The notes under the pieces are model-generated. The model had not been told where the DNA came from. It ran no database searches and worked only from the letters and a program-made list of their open reading frames with translations. This document shows positions 45,265 to 53,359 of a DNA stretch of 64,000 bases, in pieces. Numbering within the stretch: the stretch's first letter is position 1; each line of letters starts with the position of its first letter. The stretch comes from Salibacteraceae bacterium (GTDB taxonomy: Bacteria; Bacteroidota; Bacteroidia; Flavobacteriales_G; Salibacteraceae): contig JAGYJZ010000007.1 in the NCBI GenBank assembly GCA_018401875.1, forward strand, positions 100,533 through 164,532. Direction: 5' to 3'. A program made the translations under genes and the position numbers.

Positions 45265-45300
45265 AAGCTTTATAAATCATGAATAAAAAAATGAATGCCT

Positions 45301-45789
45301 CTATGGGTCAAATTGTACAGGTTTTTCTAAAGGCATCCACCGAGGCACTTCGTCCATGTAGCGCTCATAAGCATCACCGTATTTCTTCTGCAGTTCTTTC
45401 TCCTCTTTGTAAACGATGTATAGATGATTGAAAACCCAATAAATCAATGACCAGCCAAGGATGTAAAATGAATTGAATAATAAAGTTTCGCCCCACAGCG
45501 CGGTAATGATGGCGATGGCCATAGGATTTCTGACATACCTGTATGGCCCCAATACGACCATTTTTTTTGGCGCGTCCCACGGAGCCAATGTCCCGTTGCC
45601 AAAGGCCACAAACAACACACTCGACCAAGCCAAAAAGCTAATTCCCACCAGAATCATGATGAATCCTGTAATACTTGCGAAGGAAGTGCTGAAGCTCAGG
45701 TTTTCAATCCACGTGTGTATAATCCACGGCACGCCCACTAAGCTGAGTGCAGGAAGTATAAACGATATGATGATTTTCCAAGAAGACAT
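45301..45789 (-). CDS. isoprenylcysteine carboxyl methyltransferase (ICMT/PEMT)-like membrane protein
   Basis: A 162-residue membrane protein with four hydrophobic segments and the family core GPYRYVRNPMAIAIITALWG followed by EEKELQKKYGDAYERYMDEVPRW (quoted in part). This is the C-terminal SAM-binding pattern of bacterial ICMT-like methyltransferases, whose substrates are usually unknown lipids or small molecules. A near match to the -7 element (CAACTTTG) lies seven bases before the ATG. A second ICMT-like gene is at 56430-56861. Confidence 0.78.
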   Translation of the reverse strand: MSSWKIIISFILPALSLVGVPWIIHTWIENLSFSTSFASITGFIMILVGISFLAWSSVLFVAFGNGTLAPWDAPKKMVVLGPYRYVRNPMAIAIITALWGETLLFNSFYILGWSLIYWVFNHLYIVYKEEKELQKKYGDAYERYMDEVPRWMPLEKPVQFDP

Positions 45790-45859
45790 CTTGCTTCAAA
45801 GTTGAGTTTTTCAAATCATAAAACTCAACCCAATAGCGCATTTCTTTCTTGACAGTCAC

Positions 45860-46078
45860 TTATTCTTCGGTGCACACATATCCATCACTTTCGTATTCTT
45901 CAATAATCAACTTAGCCTTCCATCGTGGTTCGCAAAATGGATAATCGAAATCGATGCTGGCACCGGTTGGTGTACCTTCAAATAAGATAGGTTCTTCACC
46001 TCTGCAGACATAGCATTTCTTGCACGATGAAATGGAAAGACCGATGAACACGAAACAAATAAGGAAGAGCTTTTTCAT
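45860..46078 (-). CDS. small lipoprotein of unknown function
   Basis: A 72-residue protein with a lipoprotein signal peptide (SISSC, Cys about 19) and a short mature part of four further cysteines (KKCYVCRG, YPFCEP, YVCTEE). It follows the lipoprotein pseudogene by two bases on the same strand and was probably co-transcribed with that pair. No family is recognised. Confidence 0.6.
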   Translation of the reverse strand: MKKLFLICFVFIGLSISSCKKCYVCRGEEPILFEGTPTGASIDFDYPFCEPRWKAKLIIEEYESDGYVCTEE

Positions 46079-46080
46079 AA

Positions 46081-46868
46081 CTAGAAGTTTAAAGTGAGCG
46101 TGTCGACATAAGGAAAACCTCTCGTATAAGTAGGGCCATTTTGAAAATCGTTAGGAATTGAATCGTACAAACCTGCGGTGCCTACCATTCTGATTTCTTC
46201 TCTGGTAAATCCATAGCCATAGCTTGGATTACGCTCAATGATTTCATTATTCCATTTACCTCCTAAACCAAATTTGAGAATTGAAGGTTCGTCAAAGTCA
46301 TTTTTAGGAATGCAGAAAAAGCGCTTTTTGGAATCTCCAGTTATCGAATCCGAGAATTTGAATGTTTGTAGGTATTCCGAATCAAAAGGTGGTGTCAGTT
46401 CAATGTAAAGAGTATCAGGCGCTATTTTGTTTGAGAAATTAATGTCAAGAAACACCCTTGTATGGTTTGTTTCAGCCACATCGCGGGTTACATCTTGGTT
46501 TACAGGAAGTTCAATAGTTCCTTACGCCTGGTAGTAACCATGTTAAGGAATAGTCTTGGGAGCAGTTTTGTTATTCTTCGATATGTCAGACTAAATTCAC
46601 CGTTCTCATCGGTTGTTGTTTCAACAATAGTCTCAAAATCACCACCATACGAAGGGCCATAAACGAGCTCTAACTCCAGCTTCATGTTCGGATACGGCTC
46701 ATCGCTGACTCCTTTGAAGAGCCTTCCTTTTACGGTGTAGGTGTTTCGGTCACCTTCTTCCACCTCTCCAGAGCGGTTGCATGAGGAAATGAAAAGAGTA
46801 AATACGGCTGCATATGCAATGAAAACCACGCATGCCCATTTCTTGCTATTGAAGTTGATCTTCAACAT
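46081..46868 (-). pseudogene. decayed tandem copy of the lipoprotein gene at 46869-47636
   Basis: The first part (46500-46868) encodes a lipoprotein signal (FISSC) and NRSGEVEEGDRNTYTVKGR, identical in that stretch to the intact neighbour; the last part (46081-46479) matches the neighbour's C-terminal half (HTRVFLDINFSNK, GFPYVDTLTLNF). Between them the frame is lost: about ten bases are missing around 46540-46550 relative to the intact copy (KLLPRLFLN versus KLGPVLDLFMENP), and the restored frame contains an in-frame TAA at 46522-46524 where the intact copy has Phe. One frameshift plus one nonsense codon make this a pseudogene rather than two genes. Confidence 0.82.
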
Positions 46869-47636
46869 TTAAAAGTTTAAAGTCAGCGTGTCTACATATG
46901 GAAAACCTCTGTATTCTAACAGGCCGCTCTGGAAATTGTCTGGAACAGTATCGTTGGTAGCTGAAGTACCTGACATTTTTATTTCTTTTCTCGTAAATCC
47001 GTAACCATAGCCGGGATTAAGAATTTGTTTTTCATTGTGCCATTGTACTGGTAATCCAAATTTCAAAACTTCCGGATGATCAAAATCTTCGCTGGGTATG
47101 CAAAAGAATTTTTTCTTGTAATCGCCAAATGTTGAATCTGAAAAACTGAATTTTTGTAAATATTTGGAGTCATATGGTGTTTGTAATGACAAATAAAGGG
47201 TGTCTGGCTGCGTTTTATTTGAAAAGTTGATATCAACGTAGAGTCTAGTGTGATTGATTTCCGCCACATCGCGGGTTACATCTTGGTTTACAGGAAGTTC
47301 AAGGAGAGAAAACCCTGAAGTATAGCCGGGGTTTTCCATGAAGAGATCGAGCACCGGGCCGAGTTTTTTGATTTTCCGGTACGTCATGCTGAAATTCCCA
47401 TCTTCATCTGTTGTGGTTCTAGCGATTACTTCAAACTGATTGTCATAAGATGGGCCATAACCTAGTTCTAGTTTTAAGGGCGCATTCGCATACGGCTCAT
47501 CACTCACTCCTTTGTAGAACCTTCCCTTTACGGTGTAGGTGTTTCGGTCACCTTCTTCTACTTCTCCAGAGCGGTTGCATGAGGTGAAAAGAAACATCAC
47601 AGAGAAAAAATAAATGAGTGATTTTGCACAATCCAT
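46869..47636 (-). CDS. lipoprotein with carboxypeptidase-regulatory-like N-terminal part
   Basis: About 255 residues from the ATG at 47636 (MDCAKSLIYFFSVMFLFTSC), where the lipobox Cys is residue 20; a longer frame from 47750 adds a positively charged tail without sense. The mature part starts with NRSGEVEEGDRNTYTVKGR, then a beta-sandwich-like TTTDEDGNFSMTY region as in CarboxypepD_reg domains, and ends with GFPYVDTLTLNF. Function is unknown. It is the intact copy of a tandem pair. A TACATTTG box lies five bases before its start codon. Confidence 0.7.
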   Translation of the reverse strand: MDCAKSLIYFFSVMFLFTSCNRSGEVEEGDRNTYTVKGRFYKGVSDEPYANAPLKLELGYGPSYDNQFEVIARTTTDEDGNFSMTYRKIKKLGPVLDLFMENPGYTSGFSLLELPVNQDVTRDVAEINHTRLYVDINFSNKTQPDTLYLSLQTPYDSKYLQKFSFSDSTFGDYKKKFFCIPSEDFDHPEVLKFGLPVQWHNEKQILNPGYGYGFTRKEIKMSGTSATNDTVPDNFQSGLLEYRGFPYVDTLTLNF

Positions 47637-47641
47637 AAGTT

Positions 47642-47649
47642 CAAATGTA
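47642..47649 (-). promoter_or_regulatory. TAnnTTTG box five bases before the lipoprotein start
   Basis: The reverse strand reads TACATTTGAACTTATG: a perfect -7 element, five bases, then the start codon. It predicts a leaderless mRNA for the lipoprotein cluster. Confidence 0.5.
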
Positions 47650-47771
47650 GTGAATTGTTTCCTTTTTTTGATTCTTAATATTTTGTGAATGATTGGTTTA
47701 TGTTTTAGGTGAATGTTTTCTATTCTATTTCTGAAAAGATATATACCCATCTTTGAACCTTTACTATTTAT

Positions 47772-49661
47772 TTGATTACCCTGGTTTCATATCCGCGCAG
47801 TGGAAACACCTTTCTCAGAAATGTACTTTTTGAGGTGTATGGAATCGCTTCGTCCACCTATTTAAAGGCGGGGTTTGGTCCTGACGAGGGTTGGCAAGAG
47901 GCCACCGTGGTGAAAACCCATCACCTGCCAGAGGAATTACCCCACGATTTAATGCAATGCAAAATCGTCTTGCTCGTGCGCGATGGAAGGGATGCCGTAG
48001 TGTCGTTTGCGCACCACAGAAAAGATGTTGTGGCTCCAGAAAGTACTTTCAACCAGAATTTGAATGAAGCCATTTATGCTGCAGAAGGTAGCCACTTTGG
48101 CGGTTGGTCAACACACACAGAAATGTGGCTTCAACGAGCAGATCTTGTGATCCACTTCGAAGATTTGATCGAAAACCCCATTGTGCAATGCGAACGATTA
48201 AAGGCATTCTTGGACTTGCCCGAACCAAATATTCAGAAGCTTCCGAGCTTTTCCAGTTTAAAAAATGGACAACCCGAGTACGGTTCTGGTAAATACGTCA
48301 CAACTAAAAACCTCGCATCGTCATGGTTTCGCAAGGGTCAAGTGAACGGCTGGAAGGATGAATTGACTGATTTTCAGCACACCCTTTTTTGGCACCTCCA
48401 CGGTGAAATGATGGAACAAATGGGATATTCACTCGGTGGTGATCAGACGCCATTCGTTCATTCAAAAGCCACTGATGGCAAGCGCATCATCATTGAGGCT
48501 TCAAAGTTGAGCGAACCGTTTTTTGACGGCATAAAGCGCTACGTGCATGAATTGTTGAAGGCAGCTCAGGTATCTAATCGCAGCATGGAAGTGGATGTGT
48601 TGATCGATGGTCGCATTGTTTCCCTTGAAAGCGCATTGGCCTTGGTAGGTCAGCAAAAAATCATCAAGAAAAATCGAGCATTTCTAACCGTTAAAAACAT
48701 CCTCAAGGCAGTATTGACAGACGCAGCCTACAACCAACTCGCTCGGGCATTTCCGCTCCAAAAACTTCGTTCATTGAGCGTTGCACCGCATCGCAAAAGT
48801 GCACACGCACACTACGATGCTGTTTTACTGACGTTGCCACAGCACTACGAAGCGGTTTCAAAAATTGCGGCCGATAAAACCTTCGCGGTTATTCACGATA
48901 CAACACATTTTACGCACGCAGAATTGCACGAGGAAAACAACGCGCGATTGGCAGCCGAAGGAATGCAGTGGATTCGCAATAATGAGGTGAAGTGCATTGC
49001 AGTGTCGCAGTCAACGGCCAACGATCTTTCTGACCAAGGAGTTGACGCCAAGGTGATCTATGAAGGTGTAAACCGAAAGGTGTTTTATCCGATCAATAAT
49101 GTGCACTTACTGCAATTGGTAGACGAGAGGTATCAATTGCCACCCAATCGATTTTTGTTGAGCGTTTCAACCCTCGAACCGCGAAAGAACACAATTCAAC
49201 TCATCGAAGCCTATGCGGCTTTGGATGAAGCACTTCGCCATCGATACCACCTTGTGTTGGCCGGCCGAAAAGGGTGGAAGTGGGAGAACATCACGATTCC
49301 TGAACATTGTAAAGACCAAGTGCATTTTACGGGATTTGTGCGCGATGAGCATTTACCCGCGTTATACACCTTGGCATCGGGATTTTGCTACATCAGCCTC
49401 TACGAAGGATTTGGATTGCCTGTGTTGGAGGCCATGGCGTGCGGAACGCCAGTTTTGGTGTCGAAGTCATCTTCGCTGCCCGAATTGATCGGTGAGACAG
49501 GCTTCCTCTGCGATCCAACGAAGAAAATGCACGTAATACGAGGATTGGAGGTTTTGATCGCGCGCGCTGATCGAGACGTGTTGGATATGGATGCCATGCG
49601 TCAATCGTGGAACTTTTCTTGGAAACGAACGTGGCATGAAACCATCGATCATTTGCTTTGA
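47772..49661 (+). CDS. sulfotransferase - GT4 glycosyltransferase fusion protein
   Basis: A 629-residue protein that joins two enzymes. Residues about 1-225 are a PAPS-dependent sulfotransferase: the 5'-phosphosulfate loop SYPRSGNTFLRNVLFE, the 3'-phosphate motif LLVRDGRDAVVSFAHHRKD, and SSWFRKGQVNGWKDELT near its end. Residues about 233-629 are a GT-B family 4 enzyme: IIIEASKLSEPFFDGIKRYV at its start, STLEPRKNTIQLIEAY, the donor site SLYEGFGLPVLEAMACGTPV and SSSLPELIGETGF. The start is a TTG giving MITLVSYPRSGNT. The frame is continuous. It sits beside an O-antigen ligase and another GT4 gene. The likely role is building or sulfating a surface glycan. Confidence 0.88.
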   Translation: MITLVSYPRSGNTFLRNVLFEVYGIASSTYLKAGFGPDEGWQEATVVKTHHLPEELPHDLMQCKIVLLVRDGRDAVVSFAHHRKDVVAPESTFNQNLNEAIYAAEGSHFGGWSTHTEMWLQRADLVIHFEDLIENPIVQCERLKAFLDLPEPNIQKLPSFSSLKNGQPEYGSGKYVTTKNLASSWFRKGQVNGWKDELTDFQHTLFWHLHGEMMEQMGYSLGGDQTPFVHSKATDGKRIIIEASKLSEPFFDGIKRYVHELLKAAQVSNRSMEVDVLIDGRIVSLESALALVGQQKIIKKNRAFLTVKNILKAVLTDAAYNQLARAFPLQKLRSLSVAPHRKSAHAHYDAVLLTLPQHYEAVSKIAADKTFAVIHDTTHFTHAELHEENNARLAAEGMQWIRNNEVKCIAVSQSTANDLSDQGVDAKVIYEGVNRKVFYPINNVHLLQLVDERYQLPPNRFLLSVSTLEPRKNTIQLIEAYAALDEALRHRYHLVLAGRKGWKWENITIPEHCKDQVHFTGFVRDEHLPALYTLASGFCYISLYEGFGLPVLEAMACGTPVLVSKSSSLPELIGETGFLCDPTKKMHVIRGLEVLIARADRDVLDMDAMRQSWNFSWKRTWHETIDHLL

Positions 49662-50818
49662 TCGTTTTGGTAGGATAAGCCAACTACAAAGAATGACGCC
49701 AACATCATCCCAAACTGTCGGCTCAAGTAATTTTCAGTGAGGCAAATCAACGCGAAGAACAGGCAGAAATAAAACAGCTGGATATTTTTTTCTTGCCATG
49801 CTCGGTAAGCGATTACGATCAGAAAAACCAGAAATCCGAGCAAACTCAAAACTCCTCCACTCAACCAAAAATGCATGTATTGATTGTGGGTGTTGAACTC
49901 GGTGTCGAAAAACTCCACTTGGCCGTAGTTTCGGTAGCAATCTTCGAGCACTACGCGCGTATTTCCTGTACCCACGCCTAAGAGCCAATGTTGTTGCACC
50001 GACTGCCAACTGCAGTTCCAAATGCCCAAGCGCAGTTCAGTAGAGGTGAGTAATTGACCTTCCGTAAATTGAATGTTGGGCGATTTTAATTCGCTGAAAC
50101 GCTCTGATACGAGAGGATTAAACACCACGTTGACCCCGAAGATGGCGATGGCCGCTGCTACAAGCAATACCTTGTGCTTCCACGATTTTATTTTTGAAAT
50201 ACCGAACAAAACAAAGATCAATGCTCCGGCAATCAGCGGCATTTTCCCGCCTGCAAGGAAGGATAAAAGCAAGAGGGTAGGAATGAACAACACTTTATAG
50301 CGCCAAGAAAACTTCGGTTGAGAAAGAGTGAGGAAGGCTGCCCACATCCACGCAGCGCTCAAAAAAGTGGGATGGACGTGAAATACACGTTCAATGGTAT
50401 CGCGAAATGATTGACTAAACGCATGGGTGGAAAGAGGCTCTGCCAGGGTGAAATATGCCAAAACTGCTATGGCCTGAAAGAAGGAAAGAATCACAAATCC
50501 ACGTGTGAATTGGCGATGAAACGGACTCGATTTGAAATAGATAAAAGCGGCCAACCACGTGGCCCAAAGTTGTATTTCACGCATTCCGTCAGACGCAAAC
50601 CCGAATCCAATCCACGCACCCAGTACCGCGAGGAGTGGCAGGAGTAGCCAACTTTCTTTCAATGGTGGAAATGCATGCTTTCGTTTTTGCAACAATCGCA
50701 AGCCGAGCAAGAGAATCAAACAGATGGAGGAAATGGCGTTGGGCCAAAACACAAAACCTGCGAGCACATAAATCAGAAGGAGCTCAACGCGCTCAAGCCA
50801 TGATTTTGGCATCGTCAA
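49649..50818 (-). CDS. O-antigen ligase family protein (second copy)
   Basis: A 389-residue membrane protein with about ten hydrophobic segments and the family loop (about residues 250-320) carrying LRLGIWNCSWQSVQQHWLLG, VGTGNTRVVLEDCY and the conserved FNTHNQYMHFWLSGGVL. Such proteins ligate or polymerise O-chain units. It overlaps the convergent fusion gene by 13 bases at its end and the upstream GT4 gene by 26 bases. This is the second such gene in the window. Confidence 0.85.
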   Translation of the reverse strand: MTMPKSWLERVELLLIYVLAGFVFWPNAISSICLILLLGLRLLQKRKHAFPPLKESWLLLPLLAVLGAWIGFGFASDGMREIQLWATWLAAFIYFKSSPFHRQFTRGFVILSFFQAIAVLAYFTLAEPLSTHAFSQSFRDTIERVFHVHPTFLSAAWMWAAFLTLSQPKFSWRYKVLFIPTLLLLSFLAGGKMPLIAGALIFVLFGISKIKSWKHKVLLVAAAIAIFGVNVVFNPLVSERFSELKSPNIQFTEGQLLTSTELRLGIWNCSWQSVQQHWLLGVGTGNTRVVLEDCYRNYGQVEFFDTEFNTHNQYMHFWLSGGVLSLLGFLVFLIVIAYRAWQEKNIQLFYFCLFFALICLTENYLSRQFGMMLASFFVVGLSYQNDQSK

Positions 50819-51911
50819 AGCATTTGTCTAAAAAGAAATTGAGGAATCGCTCGCGGAAGACTTCTTTGTCGAATCGTTTGGCGTTTCTGCGAATGTCATA
50901 CGGATCAAAGCTGTGCCGTTCGAATCGCAAGATGGTGTCAACGAGTACTTCGGGGTGTTCGCGTTTGAAAAACATACCCGTGTGATTTTCGATCACCGTT
51001 TCGAGGTAACCGCCTTTTCCCAGCGCGATTACAGGTGTTCCACACGATTGAGCTTCTAAGCCCGCGATGCCAAAATCTTCAATAGAAGCATTCACAAACG
51101 CCTTCGCATTCTGCATCAATTTCACCAATTCATCGTCATGCACCCAACCAGCAAAAGTGACGTTTGGGGGTGCCATTTTCTTCAGGTAACCTTCCATCGG
51201 TCCTGTGCCAGCAATTACGAGTCGGTGCTTCGGAAGCTTCGAAAACGCTTGAATGATCAACTCGATGTTCTTATAATCGACCAAGCGCGCAGCCGTGAAG
51301 TAATAGTCTTCTTTGTGCTCTTTCAATGCAAAGCGTTTTGTGTCGACAGGCGGATAAATCACAGTGCTTTTTCTGCCGTATGCCCGCTGGATGCGTTTTG
51401 CCACGAAGTTTGAATTGGCGATAAAGAAATCCACATCCTTCGCAGTGCGCGCGTCCCATTTTTTTAATCGCTTGATCATCGCCTTCGCAAAAAACTTCTT
51501 GATGCCCGAATTCAGTCCGTATTTGGTTAAATACGTCTCTTCCATATCCCAAGCAAAGCGCATCGGAGTGTGGCAATATGAAACGTGAATTTGATGGGGC
51601 GCTTTTGAAATGCCTTTAGCTGCCATCCATGAAGAAGAAATGAGAATGTCGAATTTTGAAACGTCAATATTGGCGATGGCGCGTGGATAAAATGGTGCCA
51701 AATGACGGTAGTGCTGGCGCGCTTGAGGAATTTGCTGAAGGAAGGAAGTTTTCACTCCGCGCCCTTGTGTGATTTTATGCAACGATTTGAAATCCATGAA
51801 ATTAAAGAGCGCGAATACACCGTGCGGTTGAATCAAGTCGATCACCTCAGTGGCTACTTTTTCAGCACCTGCGGGAATCGTAAACCAATCGTGTATAAAT
51901 GCAACTTTCAT
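50793..51911 (-). CDS. GT4-family glycosyltransferase
   Basis: A 372-residue GT-B enzyme. The N-terminal half starts with KVAFIHDWFTIPAGAEKV, the acceptor-domain opening of family 4; the C-terminal half has YFTAARLVDYKNIELIIQAF and the donor-binding EDFGIAGLEAQSCGTPVIAL with EHPEVLVDTI. It would add a sugar to a growing surface glycan. It is coupled to the O-antigen ligase downstream by a 26-base overlap. A near-consensus box (TACATTTC) lies seven bases before its ATG. Confidence 0.9.
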   Translation of the reverse strand: MKVAFIHDWFTIPAGAEKVATEVIDLIQPHGVFALFNFMDFKSLHKITQGRGVKTSFLQQIPQARQHYRHLAPFYPRAIANIDVSKFDILISSSWMAAKGISKAPHQIHVSYCHTPMRFAWDMEETYLTKYGLNSGIKKFFAKAMIKRLKKWDARTAKDVDFFIANSNFVAKRIQRAYGRKSTVIYPPVDTKRFALKEHKEDYYFTAARLVDYKNIELIIQAFSKLPKHRLVIAGTGPMEGYLKKMAPPNVTFAGWVHDDELVKLMQNAKAFVNASIEDFGIAGLEAQSCGTPVIALGKGGYLETVIENHTGMFFKREHPEVLVDTILRFERHSFDPYDIRRNAKRFDKEVFRERFLNFFLDKCFDDAKIMA

Positions 51912-51960
51912 TCTGGGCGAAATGTAGCCATTGTGTTTCAGCTATCAAACAGACAGCATG

Positions 51961-53271
51961 TTAAGGCCCGCAAAAATTGACATAGGCATCGCGGCCCTTT
52001 TCATAACCGACTTCATCTACTGCTCTTTTTAAGGTAGCGCAGCCTTCCCTCAATCGGTGGTCAAAGAGTTCGGCCAAGCCTTTGTTAAAGAGTATATCAC
52101 CGGTACTATTTGTCCACTTCAGCGCCTCGTCATAATTGATGATCGCTTCGTCATAGTCGCCAAAAAGCAGGTAAATATTTCCGCGCATTCCCCATGCGCT
52201 CGCGTCTTTTGGTCGAAGTTCAACAGCTTCATTGGCATCCACCAACGCTGAGGGGAAGTCGCCCATCATTTTATAGGAAAAAGCACGGTTGTAGATGGCG
52301 TTGAAATAGATGGTGTCAAACTCATTCACCTTCGAGTAGTCGGTGATGGATCCCGCGTAATTGCCCATTTCTTTTTTGACTAAGCCGCGTTCAAAGTAGG
52401 CTTTCGACAATTCCAATTGCAAGGCAATGGCCTCGTCAAAATAGGCGAGTGCTTGGTCATTGTCGCCCATCATTTTATAGGCAATTCCTTTGTTGTAAAT
52501 GGCCAAACTAAATTCAGGGTTGATTTTTATAGCTTGGTCAAATTGCTTTAATGCTTCGTTGAAATTGCCTTCTTTCAAGTCGATGAGTCCGTGCACATCC
52601 ACTGCCAATGCGTTTTCGGGATTGATGGCTAATACTTGATTCAATGCGGTTTCTGATTGCTCTAATTCGCCTTCTAAAAAATATACCAAGGCTTGTTTGA
52701 GGTAGGTGAGTTCTTTGTTGTACGAACTTTGGAGCAGTCGTTCGATGTCGTTTTTGGCCGTTTCGTATTCGCCTGAAAGGATACACCCGTCCACTTTATG
52801 GTCGATCAAGTCTTCGTTGCTCGGGTCGAGCAGAATGGCTTGATCGATTTCTTCCAGTCCTTTTTTATAGTCGCTCGCCAAGAAACTCAACTTGGCGTTG
52901 GCATCCATCACATAAGCCGAGTAAGGATTCATCATCTGCGCCTTTTCGTAGTCTTTTTTTGCTTCGGTGTATTGACCGAGCTTGCGGTACATCGAAGCGC
53001 GTTTCATGTATGCTTCTGCGAAGTACGGATCGGTGGCGATGGCGTTGGTGTAAGAAAAGATCGCTTCTTGAAATTGCGCCATTTGCATGGAATTATCGCC
53101 TTGCTGCACCATGCGTGTGGCCTCTATGCGCTGGGGCGATTGCGCCATGACATTGGCAGAAAAAGCAACACCCAAAACCATCAAAAAAAGAGGCTTTAGA
53201 ATGCCCGCCATGGCGTTGTACATGTTTTCGGTGGTCTTCTTTATTCGCTCCAATGCCTTTCTTTTTTCCAT
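51961..53271 (-). CDS. tetratricopeptide (TPR) repeat protein, exported
   Basis: A 436-residue protein with a signal peptide (MAGILKPLFLMVLGVAFSAN, cut near MAQ) and about ten TPR units from residue 55 to 400, for example AEAYMKRASMYRKLGQYTEA, NPEFSLAIYNKGIAYKMMGD and NAIYNRAFSYKMMGDFPSAL. The annotated ATG at 53271 precedes the signal peptide by about 20 residues; the ATGs at codons 17 and 21 are alternatives. TPR proteins mediate protein contacts in the periplasm or outer membrane; the partner is unknown. Confidence 0.8.
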   Translation of the reverse strand: MEKRKALERIKKTTENMYNAMAGILKPLFLMVLGVAFSANVMAQSPQRIEATRMVQQGDNSMQMAQFQEAIFSYTNAIATDPYFAEAYMKRASMYRKLGQYTEAKKDYEKAQMMNPYSAYVMDANAKLSFLASDYKKGLEEIDQAILLDPSNEDLIDHKVDGCILSGEYETAKNDIERLLQSSYNKELTYLKQALVYFLEGELEQSETALNQVLAINPENALAVDVHGLIDLKEGNFNEALKQFDQAIKINPEFSLAIYNKGIAYKMMGDNDQALAYFDEAIALQLELSKAYFERGLVKKEMGNYAGSITDYSKVNEFDTIYFNAIYNRAFSYKMMGDFPSALVDANEAVELRPKDASAWGMRGNIYLLFGDYDEAIINYDEALKWTNSTGDILFNKGLAELFDHRLREGCATLKRAVDEVGYEKGRDAYVNFCGP

Positions 53272-53359
53272 GCGGTGAAGTTAACGAATCAACGATCGAG
53301 TAGGGAAGCGCGATTGCCAGTAACATGCGTGATTTTTATCATTCATAAAGTTGACAGAA

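Larger units (their letters stand above)
44845..45300. other. 456-base intergenic region rich in repeats
   Basis: No gene is supported. It contains a nested inverted-repeat element (45028-45164) and a heptamer array (45209-45264), both listed separately. The remaining sequence on either side shows no recognised feature. A frame at 44904-45152 on the reverse strand is made largely of the inverted-repeat arms and is not a gene. Confidence 0.6.

Noticed and set aside
46081..46479. Separate small gene downstream of a truncated lipoprotein gene
   Set aside because: It matches the C-terminal half of the intact neighbour and lacks a signal peptide; it is the rear part of a frameshifted pseudogene.
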